Assembly: GCA_014377055.1 (NCBI GenBank)
Contig: JACMQJ010000100.1
Coordinates: forward strand, 1-7,125
DNA: 7,125 bases
Reading direction: 5' to 3'
Source of the DNA: Candidatus Sericytochromatia bacterium
GTDB lineage: Bacteria; Cyanobacteriota; Sericytochromatia; UBA7694; JACMQJ01
Below, in pieces: positions 1 to 7,069 of the stretch (its first letter is position 1; each line of letters starts with the position of its first letter). The notes beneath the pieces were generated by a model. The model ran no database searches. It saw only the letters and a program-made list of their open reading frames with translations, and was not told where the DNA came from. Both the position numbers and the translations under genes were made by a program.

Positions 1-1
1 A

Positions 2-1108
2 GAAAACCAAAAGCCTCTTACTAATTCAATTGAAGCTATATTGAATAGTACTCTTGATGGTATTATAGTGGTTAATAATGATCGTGACATTATCATGGCT
101 AATGACTCGTTTTTTAATCTATGTGGCTATAAAGCTTTTGAAATAAGCGGTAAAGATAGTACAACATTGATTTCTCCAGAAAATATTCTTTCAAAAAATC
201 TGATAAGATTTATAAAATATAGCTTTGATAATAGTCAAATAAATTTAGATAATATTTCAACTGGTACAATAGAAATTAATCATCTGGAAACAAAAAGAGT
301 TCTTAAAGCCACAGCGACACCACTTAAATATAGTAAGGAAAGGCTTGATGGTTTGGTAATTAATTTAAAAGATATTACTAAAGAATTAGAAGCGAGTGAA
401 GAAAAGAATAAATTTATTTCAAATATTTCTCATGAATTTAGAACACCTTTATCTTCTATTATAGGTTACTCACACATTATTGCTACTGATAAAGATATAA
501 GCCATGAAACTATTATGAGTTTTGGTAAAACTATATATGATGAGTCAATTGAGCTTTCAGGAATAATTGACAATTTATTAAATGTTTTAATTGTTGATCG
601 TGAAAATTCAAATCTTAAAATCGAAAAAGTTGATTTAAATTCTATTATATCAATCTCGATTAAGGAAAATGAGCAAAAGGCTAAATTAAATAATATAAAA
701 ATAAATTACCTTTCTAAAGCTAATTTTGATAATTTATTAAATGATAATGAGAGTATAACGACTATTATTGGTAACCTTATAAATAATGCTGTCAAATTTT
801 CTTATCCTAATTCTAATATAATTATTAATGTTTCTAAAAAAGATAGTTATTTTATTTTAGCTATAACTAATCATGGTCATGGTATTCCTAAGAATGAAAA
901 AAATAAAGTATTTGAAAAGTTTTTTAGAGTAGAAAATAAAATACATCTACTTTCTGGAGCAGGGCTTGGTCTATTTATATCAAAAAAATTATCTGAACTT
1001 CATGGTGGAACAATTACATTTGATAGTAAAGAAGATAAAGTAACTACTTTTTATTTAACTATGCCTTTATCGTCAAAGTATGTTAAAGACGATTTTAATA
1101 TTTTATAG
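2..1108 (+). CDS. PAS-domain sensor histidine kinase, 5'-truncated by the window edge
   Basis: Two-component sensor kinase that should autophosphorylate on a histidine and pass the phosphate to a response regulator. The frame is open to the left edge, so a TTG at 41 is probably internal and the N-terminus lies outside. Residues below are numbered from that TTG. Residues 1-115 look like a PAS fold (sequence around ANDSFFNLCGY). A charged helical linker (about 112-125) follows. The HisKA H-box is NISHEFRTPL with the phospho-acceptor His at 131 (bases 431-433). The HATPase_c domain has an N-box NLINNAVKF (245-253), a G1 box NHGHGIP (277-283), an F-box FEKFFR (291-296) and a G2 box GAGLGL (306-311). 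G1 has Asn where Asp is commonest, a variant known in active kinases. No membrane segment is visible in this part. No response regulator lies within the window; one could be upstream. The protein is very rich in I, N and K. The kinase family is clear; the signal is unknown. Confidence 0.93.
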   Translation, partial: ENQKPLTNSIEAILNSTLDGIIVVNNDRDIIMANDSFFNLCGYKAFEISGKDSTTLISPENILSKNLIRFIKYSFDNSQINLDNISTGTIEINHLETKRVLKATATPLKYSKERLDGLVINLKDITKELEASEEKNKFISNISHEFRTPLSSIIGYSHIIATDKDISHETIMSFGKTIYDESIELSGIIDNLLNVLIVDRENSNLKIEKVDLNSIISISIKENEQKAKLNNIKINYLSKANFDNLLNDNESITTIIGNLINNAVKFSYPNSNIIINVSKKDSYFILAITNHGHGIPKNEKNKVFEKFFRVENKIHLLSGAGLGLFISKKLSELHGGTITFDSKEDKVTTFYLTMPLSSKYVKDDFNIL

Positions 1109-1252
1109 TTAGTAACTTTGTTAAAATTAATTTAAATGTTAATTAATTGTTATTTAGATTGTATTGTCTTTGATATTCTCAGTAATAAGATTATTTTTAT
1201 ATTAACTTAGCTAATATTAAGTTTAATTATCACAGGAATGAAAGATAATAAT

Positions 1253-1285
1253 GATATGTTAAAATAAGGTTATGATAAGGTTAAT
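1253..1285. promoter_or_regulatory. Three tandem 11-bp repeats, candidate Pho-box-like operator
   Basis: Three 11-base units begin at 1253, 1264 and 1275: GATATGTTAAA, ATAAGGTTATG and ATAAGGTTAAT. GTTA recurs at 1258, 1269 and 1280, exactly one helical turn apart, and the last two units share the 9-mer ATAAGGTTA. On the minus strand these read TTAACC, ATAACC and TTAACA. That resembles the tandem direct repeats bound by PhoB/PhoP/SphR-type OmpR-family regulators (TTAACA-like in Bacillus, TTAACC-like in cyanobacteria). The array ends 35 bases before the surE ATG. Possible -10 hexamers follow it, TATCAT (1285-1290) or GATAAA (1295-1300), which would suit an activator-dependent promoter lacking a -35. 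The sequence is AT-rich, so chance similarity is possible. Confidence 0.45.
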
Positions 1286-1292
1286 ATCATAA
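1270..1292. repeat. 8-bp inverted repeat overlapping the surE promoter region
   Basis: TTATGATA (1270-1277) and TATCATAA (1285-1292) are perfect inverted arms around a 7-base spacer. The dyad overlaps the third 11-bp repeat and the candidate -10, so it could be a dimeric repressor site competing with the direct repeats. It could equally be a by-product of AT-rich composition. It has no T-run and is not a terminator. Confidence 0.3.
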
Positions 1293-1320
1293 TTGATAAA
1301 AAGCATTTCGGAGATTTTTA

Positions 1321-2106
1321 ATGCGTATTTTAGTTTCTAATGATGACGGCATTTTTGCCCCAGGTATTAAGATTTTAGCAGAAAAGCTTGCCACAGAACA
1401 TGAAGTTTATGTGATTGCACCAGATAGAGAAAGAAGTGCTAATGGTCATGCTTTGACACTTAATAAGCCTCTAAGAGCTGAAGAAGTAAATATATTTGAT
1501 GGTGTAAAATTTGCCTGTCATGTTAATGGTACTCCTGCTGATTGTGTAAAATTAGCTATTGGAGCTATTCTTGAGGAAATGCCTGACATGGTTATTTCAG
1601 GCATTAATCGTGGACAAAATATGGGTACTGATATAATGTATTCAGGTACTGTATCAGCAGCAATGGAAGGAACAATTCTTGGCATACCATCAATAGCTCT
1701 TTCATTAGCAAGTTTTTCTGATGTACATTATGAAACAGGAGCTGAATTTGCTCTAAAGCTTGCTAACGAGTTAGCTACTAAAGAATTACCATCCAAAACA
1801 TTATTAAATGTTAATATACCTGCTATACCAGCAGATCAAGTTAAGGGTGTTAAAATAACTAAGCTTGGTGTTCATAAGTATACAGATATTTTTGAAAAAA
1901 GAACCGATTTAAGAGGAAAACACTATTATTGGTTCGCAGGCGAATCTCTTGAGTATCAAGATGAAGAAGATACAGATATAGTTGCTGTCAAAAAAGGCTA
2001 TATTTCAGTTACTCCAATCCATTATGATTTGACTAACTATGAATTTTTGAACGACCTAAAAAATTGGGATGTAAATATTAAAGATAAAATCGAGGTGAAA
2101 AAATAA
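1321..2106 (+). CDS. surE: 5'/3'-nucleotidase SurE
   Basis: Metal-dependent cytoplasmic phosphatase that dephosphorylates nucleoside 5'- and 3'-monophosphates; family members also attack short polyphosphate. Its 261 residues fit the usual 250-265. Visible signatures are the N-terminal SNDDG with metal-binding D8 and D9, RSANGHALT with metal-ligand Ser39, GTPADCVKLA (70-79), SGINRGQNMGTD with Asn96, YSGTVSAAMEG (107-117), LNVNIP (162-167) and the late ISVTPIHYDLT (228-238). All expected metal ligands are present. The ATG at 1321 is supported by GGAG at 1310-1313, seven bases upstream, and by the family N-terminus MRILVSNDDG. Its stop overlaps the ald start by one base (TAATG), so the two are translationally coupled. 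A candidate operator of three 11-bp repeats lies just upstream. Confidence 0.97.
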   Translation: MRILVSNDDGIFAPGIKILAEKLATEHEVYVIAPDRERSANGHALTLNKPLRAEEVNIFDGVKFACHVNGTPADCVKLAIGAILEEMPDMVISGINRGQNMGTDIMYSGTVSAAMEGTILGIPSIALSLASFSDVHYETGAEFALKLANELATKELPSKTLLNVNIPAIPADQVKGVKITKLGVHKYTDIFEKRTDLRGKHYYWFAGESLEYQDEEDTDIVAVKKGYISVTPIHYDLTNYEFLNDLKNWDVNIKDKIEVKK

Positions 2107-3191
2107 TGCGCATTGGTGTTCCTAAAGAAATAAAAAATAATGAGTATCGTGTAGCATTAACGCCTGGTGGTGCGAGAGTATTATCAAAAGCTGGACATAC
2201 AGTATATATACAAAAAGATGCTGGTATTGGTAGTAGTTTTGAGGATCAAGAATATATTGACGCTGGTGCAACAATCTTAGATAGTGCTGCAGAAGTATTT
2301 TCAAGCTCTGAAATGATTGTTAAAGTAAAAGAACCTTTAAAAGAAGAAATACAATTATTAAAAGAAAATCATATCTTATTTACTTATCTCCATTTGGCAG
2401 CATCAAGAGAATTAACGGATGATTTATTAAATAAAGGATTAGTTGGTATAGCTTATGAAACAATTCAATTACCAAATGGATCATTACCATTGTTAACTCC
2501 TATGAGTGAAATTGCAGGTAGAATGGCTGTTCAAGTAGGAGCTCAGTACCTTGAGAAAAGTAATGGTGGTCGTGGTATTCTTCTTGGTGGTATTCCAGGA
2601 GTTCCCCCCGCTGATGTAGTTATTATTGGTGGTGGTGTTACAGGTATTCAAGCGGCAAAAATAGCTTTGGGTATGGGTGCTAATGTAACTATTTTGGATA
2701 CTAATCTTGATAGATTAAGATACCTTGAAGATGTTTTATCTGGAAGATTAGTTACTTTATCATCAAACTATGAAACTTTGGAAAGAGCTGTTGCTTATGC
2801 TGACTTGTTAATTGGAGCTGTCTTGATTCCAGGAGCAAAAGCACCAACTTTAGTTACAAAAGAAATGGTCAGTAAAATGAAAAAAGGCTCAGTAGTAGTT
2901 GATATATCTGTTGATCAAGGCGGTTGTGTCGAAACTATACATCCAACAACTCATAGTGATCCTATCTACAGTGTTGATGGTGTCATTCATTATGGCGTCG
3001 CTAACATACCTGGAGCTGTTCCACGTTCATCAACTGTGGGTCTTACAAATGCAACATTACCTTATCTTTTACAAGTAGCAAATCATGGTTATAAAGCAGC
3101 AATGTTAGCTAATAAAGATTTAGCAAAAGGTTTAAATGTAGAAGCTGGTAAAATAATCCACCCTGCTGTAGAAGCTTGGTATAACAGCTAA
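2106..3191 (+). CDS. ald: NAD-dependent alanine dehydrogenase
   Basis: Catalyses reversible oxidative deamination of L-alanine to pyruvate and ammonium with NAD+, usually as a soluble hexamer. It is used to burn alanine, or to make it when ammonium is plentiful. Its 361 residues are close to the family norm. The N-terminus MRIGVPKEIKNNEYRVALTP is the AlaDH/PNT signature. Family catalytic and substrate residues are in place: Arg15, Lys75 (VKVKEP), His96 (TYLHLA) and Asp270 (ISVDQGG). The Rossmann motif IIGGGVTGIQAAK (173-185) is followed by an acidic residue at the end of strand 2 (ILD, Asp198), which fits NAD rather than NADP. HYGVANIPGAVPRSST (295-310) is also typical. The ATG shares its A with the surE stop, and GAGGTG at 2092-2097 inside surE is the ribosome binding site. 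A strong hairpin terminator follows at 3208-3239. Confidence 0.97.
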   Translation: MRIGVPKEIKNNEYRVALTPGGARVLSKAGHTVYIQKDAGIGSSFEDQEYIDAGATILDSAAEVFSSSEMIVKVKEPLKEEIQLLKENHILFTYLHLAASRELTDDLLNKGLVGIAYETIQLPNGSLPLLTPMSEIAGRMAVQVGAQYLEKSNGGRGILLGGIPGVPPADVVIIGGGVTGIQAAKIALGMGANVTILDTNLDRLRYLEDVLSGRLVTLSSNYETLERAVAYADLLIGAVLIPGAKAPTLVTKEMVSKMKKGSVVVDISVDQGGCVETIHPTTHSDPIYSVDGVIHYGVANIPGAVPRSSTVGLTNATLPYLLQVANHGYKAAMLANKDLAKGLNVEAGKIIHPAVEAWYNS

Positions 3192-3207
3192 TATAAAAAT
3201 ATTAAGT

Positions 3208-3239
3208 AAAAAAGACGCATATTTATATGCGTCTTTTTT
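3208..3239. terminator. Bidirectional rho-independent terminator between convergent ald and the MmpL gene
   Basis: AGACGCATA (3213-3221) pairs perfectly with TATGCGTCT (3226-3234) around the loop TTTA. The stem is flanked by six A's (3208-3213) on the left and six T's (3234-3239) on the right, whose innermost bases also pair. It is therefore a GC-containing stem followed by a U-run when read on either strand. It lies 17 bases past the ald stop and 12 bases past the stop of the minus-strand transporter, so it very likely ends both transcripts. Confidence 0.93.
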
Positions 3240-3250
3240 GTTTAAAAACA

Positions 3251-5449
3251 TTATTTTTTATCACTTGTAAATGGATTCCACCAATTCCATTTACCCATTA
3301 GCATCATAAAACTTGGAACTAATAATAATCTAACAATAGTTGAATCAATTATAATTGCTGAACTTATACCAATACATATTTGTTTGGTGACAGGAGATGA
3401 AGAAAAAGCTCCAGGAATAAAAACAGCCAATAAAATTAGTGCTGCACCAGTTATGACTGAACCACTTCGAGACATTCCTTCAATAACAGCTTGTTTAACA
3501 TTATTGGTATCTTCATAAGCCTCTGTGATTCTACTTAAAATTAAGACTTCATAATCCATACTTAAACCAAATATCAGACAAAATAGAATAACAGGAACCA
3601 TGTTAATAACTCCACTATTCGGCTGGACATTAAAAAAATTACCCATAAATTTGTATTGGAAAATTAATGTTAAAACTCCAAAAGAGCTCAAAATAGGTAA
3701 AAAATTCATTAAGCCAGCTTTAATAGGCAAGATAATAGATTTCATATAGAAAAATAAAATAGCATAAATACCCAAAAATATGACCAGTAACATCTGTGGA
3801 ACGTAACGATATAACTCAAAAGTAAAATCCTTAGCTCTTGCAACAGTGCCTCCAATTAAAACTTGATACTTATTATTCTTTTTAGCATAACTATTAGTCA
3901 AATCAATTATTTGATGAGTATCATTTAAATCTAAGAGGTTTTTTGGATAAACATTAATTATAGTTTTATCATTTCCAGTGCTTGAATTAATTAAGGGAAT
4001 AAAATTATTATTTTGATAGAACAAATCTAGGCTATAAATAGAGCTATAAAAAGAAAAATAATCTTGCTTAGTATAATTTTTATTCCATGAAGTAATGCTC
4101 TGAACAGAAGCTATTTTAGGATTTTTTTCTAGTTCTTTGGTAAAATCATAAATGTATGAAATAAAATTATTATCATAAACACCTCCTAATTTATTTGCTT
4201 TTATAACAATATTGATTGGTATCAATTCACCACCCCACCCATCATTTTCTAGTATTCTATAACCTTCTATTGATTCTGTATTATCTGGAGTTATGGTATG
4301 CACTGCTTCCCATAACTTAATCCTACTAACAGGCAATGAAAGAATAATTAGAATAACAAGAGAAAGTGAAAAATATTTTTTTGGATGATTGACTATATTT
4401 TCAGCGAATTTTTTCCAAAAAAGGTAAGAGTCTGCTCTTTTAATCATCTTAGTTAAAAACTCAGGTTTATCAAGAATATTTTTGCCATAAAATAATAATG
4501 TTGGTAAAACAATAATCGAATTAATTAAAGATATAGATATTACTATAAATATGTTATAAACGACTGTTCGGCTAGTAGATACATCAGGTAATAATAAGGC
4601 ACTAATACTACAAATCATAATCAGAGAAGAGACAATAATAGTTTTTATTGGATACATAAATATTTTTTGGATAGCATCTTTGCTATCATCACCATTACTT
4701 ATTTCTTCTCTATACCTACTAACTATAAATAATGAATAATCTATGGCAAGAGCAAGTCCAAGTAAACCTGTCATCACTTGCGAAATTGTGTTTATTTGTA
4801 AATCAATTAATCTAATGAAGCTATTAAAAAAAAGGAGAGTTGTTGCACCAATTATTAAAGGTAATAATGCTGAAACTAAAGCACCAAAAGTAAAAATAAG
4901 GACAAAAAAACAAAAAATTAAAGCAAATATTTCACCTTTTTGAGAATCATTTTTACCAGATTTATCACCATCATAATGAAACGCAGGATTTCCTGTTAAG
5001 TATATTTTAGTTTTGTTTTGCCCTGACCAATTTTTTATTATTCTGCGAAACTCAGGAGTAAAATTTTGTATATCAATAAAATTATATTTGGAATCAATAT
5101 CAAGATATAAAAGCTTATTTTTATGATAGGTTAACCCTTTTATTTCAGTTATTTTTGTTATTTGCTTAAAATTTATTTTTAATAAATATTCTAATTTGCT
5201 TGTATCAATATTATTATCTGTTACCAAAGCATAAGATGTACCTGATTTAAGGCCAAAATCTTTTTTTATAATATTTATTGCTTGTGCTGCCTCTGTATTG
5301 TCTAAACCTGATAACTCATTTTCTGAGTTAATTGTTTTACTCGTATAAAGATGAATTATTGAGAATAGTATTAATGTAAGCCAACAAATAACTACTAATA
5401 GCTTATATTTAAAAACTCTATTTCCTAATTTTAATAATTGATTTTGCAT
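3251..5449 (-). CDS. MMPL-family RND transporter (YdfJ/MmpL-like)
   Basis: Inner-membrane, proton-driven exporter of the RND superfamily; relatives move lipids, drugs or other hydrophobic molecules. The 732 residues show the duplicated MMPL layout. TM1 is about 17-36, with an extracytoplasmic domain at 38-170. TM2-6 lie at about 174-320 and TM7 at about 358-376. A second extracytoplasmic domain spans 380-550, and TM8-12 lie at about 552-716. Each half has the Asp-Tyr pair of the proton relay known from MmpL3: AIDYSLFIVSRYREE (Asp237-Tyr238) and SMDYEVLILSR (Asp632-Tyr633). The C-terminus VPSFMMLMGKWNWWNPF matches the family ending. The ATG at 5447-5449 leaves a short cytoplasmic head before TM1, as expected, but no clear Shine-Dalgarno precedes it. 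It stands alone, with no adaptor, outer-membrane factor or regulator nearby, so the substrate cannot be told. It is convergent with ald. Confidence 0.92.
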   Translation of the reverse strand: MQNQLLKLGNRVFKYKLLVVICWLTLILFSIIHLYTSKTINSENELSGLDNTEAAQAINIIKKDFGLKSGTSYALVTDNNIDTSKLEYLLKINFKQITKITEIKGLTYHKNKLLYLDIDSKYNFIDIQNFTPEFRRIIKNWSGQNKTKIYLTGNPAFHYDGDKSGKNDSQKGEIFALIFCFFVLIFTFGALVSALLPLIIGATTLLFFNSFIRLIDLQINTISQVMTGLLGLALAIDYSLFIVSRYREEISNGDDSKDAIQKIFMYPIKTIIVSSLIMICSISALLLPDVSTSRTVVYNIFIVISISLINSIIVLPTLLFYGKNILDKPEFLTKMIKRADSYLFWKKFAENIVNHPKKYFSLSLVILIILSLPVSRIKLWEAVHTITPDNTESIEGYRILENDGWGGELIPINIVIKANKLGGVYDNNFISYIYDFTKELEKNPKIASVQSITSWNKNYTKQDYFSFYSSIYSLDLFYQNNNFIPLINSSTGNDKTIINVYPKNLLDLNDTHQIIDLTNSYAKKNNKYQVLIGGTVARAKDFTFELYRYVPQMLLVIFLGIYAILFFYMKSIILPIKAGLMNFLPILSSFGVLTLIFQYKFMGNFFNVQPNSGVINMVPVILFCLIFGLSMDYEVLILSRITEAYEDTNNVKQAVIEGMSRSGSVITGAALILLAVFIPGAFSSSPVTKQICIGISSAIIIDSTIVRLLLVPSFMMLMGKWNWWNPFTSDKK

Positions 5450-5521
5450 TAATATAACTGAATTTTTTTAATTTAAATAATCATTGTACTACAATATAGT
5501 CTAAATATTTTATAAATAAAG

Positions 5522-5640
5522 TAATTTTTAGCTACGAATAAGAAACTAATAAAGACTAATGAACACTACTAATTTTTTTGTATTTACTATTATTAGTTTC
5601 TATATTTGTTCTCATTTGCGTGATTCTTAGCTAAATATTA
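5522..5640. repeat. 119-bp nested imperfect palindrome, possible MITE-like or structured element
   Basis: The outer arms, 5522-5539 and 5623-5640, are complementary at 16 of 18 positions (mismatches 5526/5636 and 5535/5627). The inner arms AGAAACTAATAA (5541-5552) and TTATTAGTTTCT (5590-5601) pair perfectly over 12 bases. One base separates inner from outer arm on the left, 21 bases on the right. ACTAAT occurs three times directly (5545, 5555, 5568). There is no coding capacity, no T-run terminator and no obvious target-site duplication. It could be a miniature inverted-repeat element, an RNA structure or a regulatory cruciform. Confidence 0.5.
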
Positions 5641-5723
5641 TTTGTTTAAAAGTAAATATATTGGATTTTAGAGTAGAGTTAAATTTAAAATGACAATTAA
5701 TTTTTTAGATTATTATTTAAAAG

Positions 5724-5743
5724 TTAAGATAATCATATCTTAA
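5724..5743. repeat. Perfect 8-bp hairpin upstream of the initiator tRNA
   Basis: TTAAGATA (5724-5731) and TATCTTAA (5736-5743) are perfect inverted arms around the tetraloop ATCA. The stem is AT-rich and no T-run follows, so it is a poor terminator. It ends 23 bases before the candidate -35 of the tRNA promoter and could be an operator for it, or for a divergent transcript. It could also be chance. Confidence 0.35.
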
Positions 5744-5766
5744 TGTTAAGTATTTAGGATATGACC

Positions 5767-5795
5767 TTTACAGTTTTAAAAATATTGGTTAATAT
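5767..5795 (+). promoter_or_regulatory. Candidate sigma-70-type promoter of tRNA-fMet
   Basis: TTTACA (5767-5772) matches five of six bases of the -35 consensus. It is followed after 17 bases by TAATAT (5790-5795), a four-of-six -10. TATATT at 5793-5798 is a better -10 hexamer but at a long spacing. Transcription would begin roughly 25 bases before the mature tRNA, a normal leader length. I see no second promoter closer to the tRNA. Confidence 0.4.
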
Positions 5796-5826
5796 ATTTA
5801 ATGTAGTGAGAAACAACTACAGGTAG

Positions 5827-5903
<77 letters not shown>

Positions 5904-6034
5904 AAAAAGTTTCTAATCCAAAACAATAAAAAATTAAACTCCCTTAACTATAAAATTTGCAAGTATATTTAATAAATATAAATCATTCAAATAATTTTTG
6001 AAGTTGTATTATATTTTTATAAAAAGGGGTAACT

Positions 6035-7033
6035 ATGCAAATTAAACAAATAGTTCTAAAATCAAGACCAAACGGAGTTCCTACAGAAGCTAATTTTGCT
6101 ATAGAAGAAATAAGCTTATCTAATTTACAAGCTGGTGAAGTACATCTCAAAGGATTATATTATTCAGTAGATCCATATATGAGAGGACGAATGAACGATG
6201 CAAAGTCATATACACCACCATTTCAAATTAATCAGCCGATAAGTGGTGGTGCTGTTGCTGAAGTAATAGAAAGTAAAGATGAAAACTTTAAAAAAGGAGA
6301 TATTGTAACAGGTATGCTACCTTGGGCTAATGAAACTATTATTAATACCAAAGGTTTACAAAAAATAGATGTAACAATTGCTCCTGCTAGTTACTATCTT
6401 GGTATTTTGGGAATGCCAGGACTAACAGCATATTTTGGCTTAATAGATATTGCCAAGCCACAATCAGGTGAAACAGTTGTTGTTTCTGGAGCTGCTGGTG
6501 CAGTAGGTATTATCGTTGGACAAATTGCTAAAATTTATGGTTGTCATGTAGTCGGTATTGCGGGATCTGATGAAAAAATTGCTTTATTAAAAGATAAGTT
6601 TGGCTTTGATCAGGGTATTAACTATAAAACAGAAAAGAATTTAGCCCAAGCGATCGCTGATAGCTGCCCTAAGGGTGTTGATATTTATTTTGATAATGTA
6701 GGTGGTGAAATTTCTGATGCTGTTGTTAAAAATATTAATTTCCATGCTCGAATTACATTATGTGGTCAAATCTCATTGTATAATTTAAAAGAAATACCTG
6801 TAGGACCTCGTTTACAACCAATGCTACTTACCAGAAGTGTTCTTATGCAAGGATTTATTATCGGTAACTATCAAAAAAGATTTTCAGAAGGTATTAAAGA
6901 ATTAAGCCAATGGGTAAAGGAAGGTAAACTAACATATACAGAAACTATTATAGAAGGTTTTGAAAATCTACCAAAAGCTTTAATAGGACTATTTTCTGGT
7001 GATAATAGTGGGAAAATGATAGTTAAATTATAA
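6035..7033 (+). CDS. NADP-dependent oxidoreductase, MDR superfamily (CurA / leukotriene B4 dehydrogenase-like)
   Basis: Soluble, zinc-independent medium-chain reductase that should reduce the C=C bond of alpha,beta-unsaturated ketones or aldehydes with NADPH; relatives include E. coli CurA (YncB) and prostaglandin/leukotriene reductases. Its 332 residues are typical in length. Signatures are YSVDPYMRGRM (43-53), ISGGAVAEV (69-77), GMLPWANE (93-100), GMPGLTAYFGL (126-136), the nucleotide-binding SGAAGAVGIIVGQIAK (151-166) with GIAGSDEK after strand 2 (174-181), and DIYFDNVGG (216-224). It lacks the Cys/His zinc ligands of alcohol dehydrogenases. The ATG is supported by AGGGG at 6025-6029, five bases upstream. 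TATTAT at 6007-6012 is a possible -10, but I see no good -35. An SDR gene follows 36 bases downstream on the same strand, probably in one operon. The family is secure; the physiological substrate is unknown. Confidence 0.93.
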   Translation: MQIKQIVLKSRPNGVPTEANFAIEEISLSNLQAGEVHLKGLYYSVDPYMRGRMNDAKSYTPPFQINQPISGGAVAEVIESKDENFKKGDIVTGMLPWANETIINTKGLQKIDVTIAPASYYLGILGMPGLTAYFGLIDIAKPQSGETVVVSGAAGAVGIIVGQIAKIYGCHVVGIAGSDEKIALLKDKFGFDQGINYKTEKNLAQAIADSCPKGVDIYFDNVGGEISDAVVKNINFHARITLCGQISLYNLKEIPVGPRLQPMLLTRSVLMQGFIIGNYQKRFSEGIKELSQWVKEGKLTYTETIIEGFENLPKALIGLFSGDNSGKMIVKL

Positions 7034-7069
7034 TAAAATATTTTGAATATAATTTGGGAGATAATTAAA

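Larger units (their letters stand above)
5450..5826. other. Non-coding, very AT-rich region between the transporter and the initiator tRNA
   Basis: No convincing coding frame is visible in these 377 bases on either strand. The left end should hold the promoter and leader of the minus-strand transporter, but I see no strong -35/-10 pair there. The middle holds a 119-bp nested imperfect palindrome (5522-5640). To the right are a short perfect hairpin (5724-5743) and a candidate tRNA promoter (5767-5795). Confidence 0.6.

Noticed and set aside
41..43. TTG at 41 as the real start of the histidine kinase
   Set aside because: The frame is open without a stop to the left edge, no ribosome binding site precedes the TTG, and the residues just before it continue the PAS-type sequence. 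The gene is better read as truncated by the window.
1131..1152. A further GTTA pair at 1138 and 1149 with 11-bp spacing
   Set aside because: Only two units match, with little shared sequence around GTTA. It lies far from surE and shows that AT-rich sequence can give this spacing by chance, so it was not called a site.
1200..1226. Imperfect dyad TTAACTTA ... TAAGTTTAA as a terminator of the kinase gene
   Set aside because: The arms need a bulge to pair, contain almost no G or C, and are not followed by a T-run.
2122..2304. 60-codon minus-strand frame inside ald
   Set aside because: It lies wholly antisense to a strongly conserved enzyme gene, and its low-complexity product (rich in L, Q, Y and H) resembles no family. 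It is a shadow frame.
4743..4943. 66-codon plus-strand frame inside the transporter gene
   Set aside because: It is antisense to the conserved TM2-TM4 region of the MMPL protein, with a Lys-rich product and no ribosome binding site. It is a shadow frame.
5690..5743. 17-codon plus-strand frame ending in the 5724-5743 hairpin
   Set aside because: It is too short, has no Shine-Dalgarno, and its composition is what AT-rich non-coding sequence yields.
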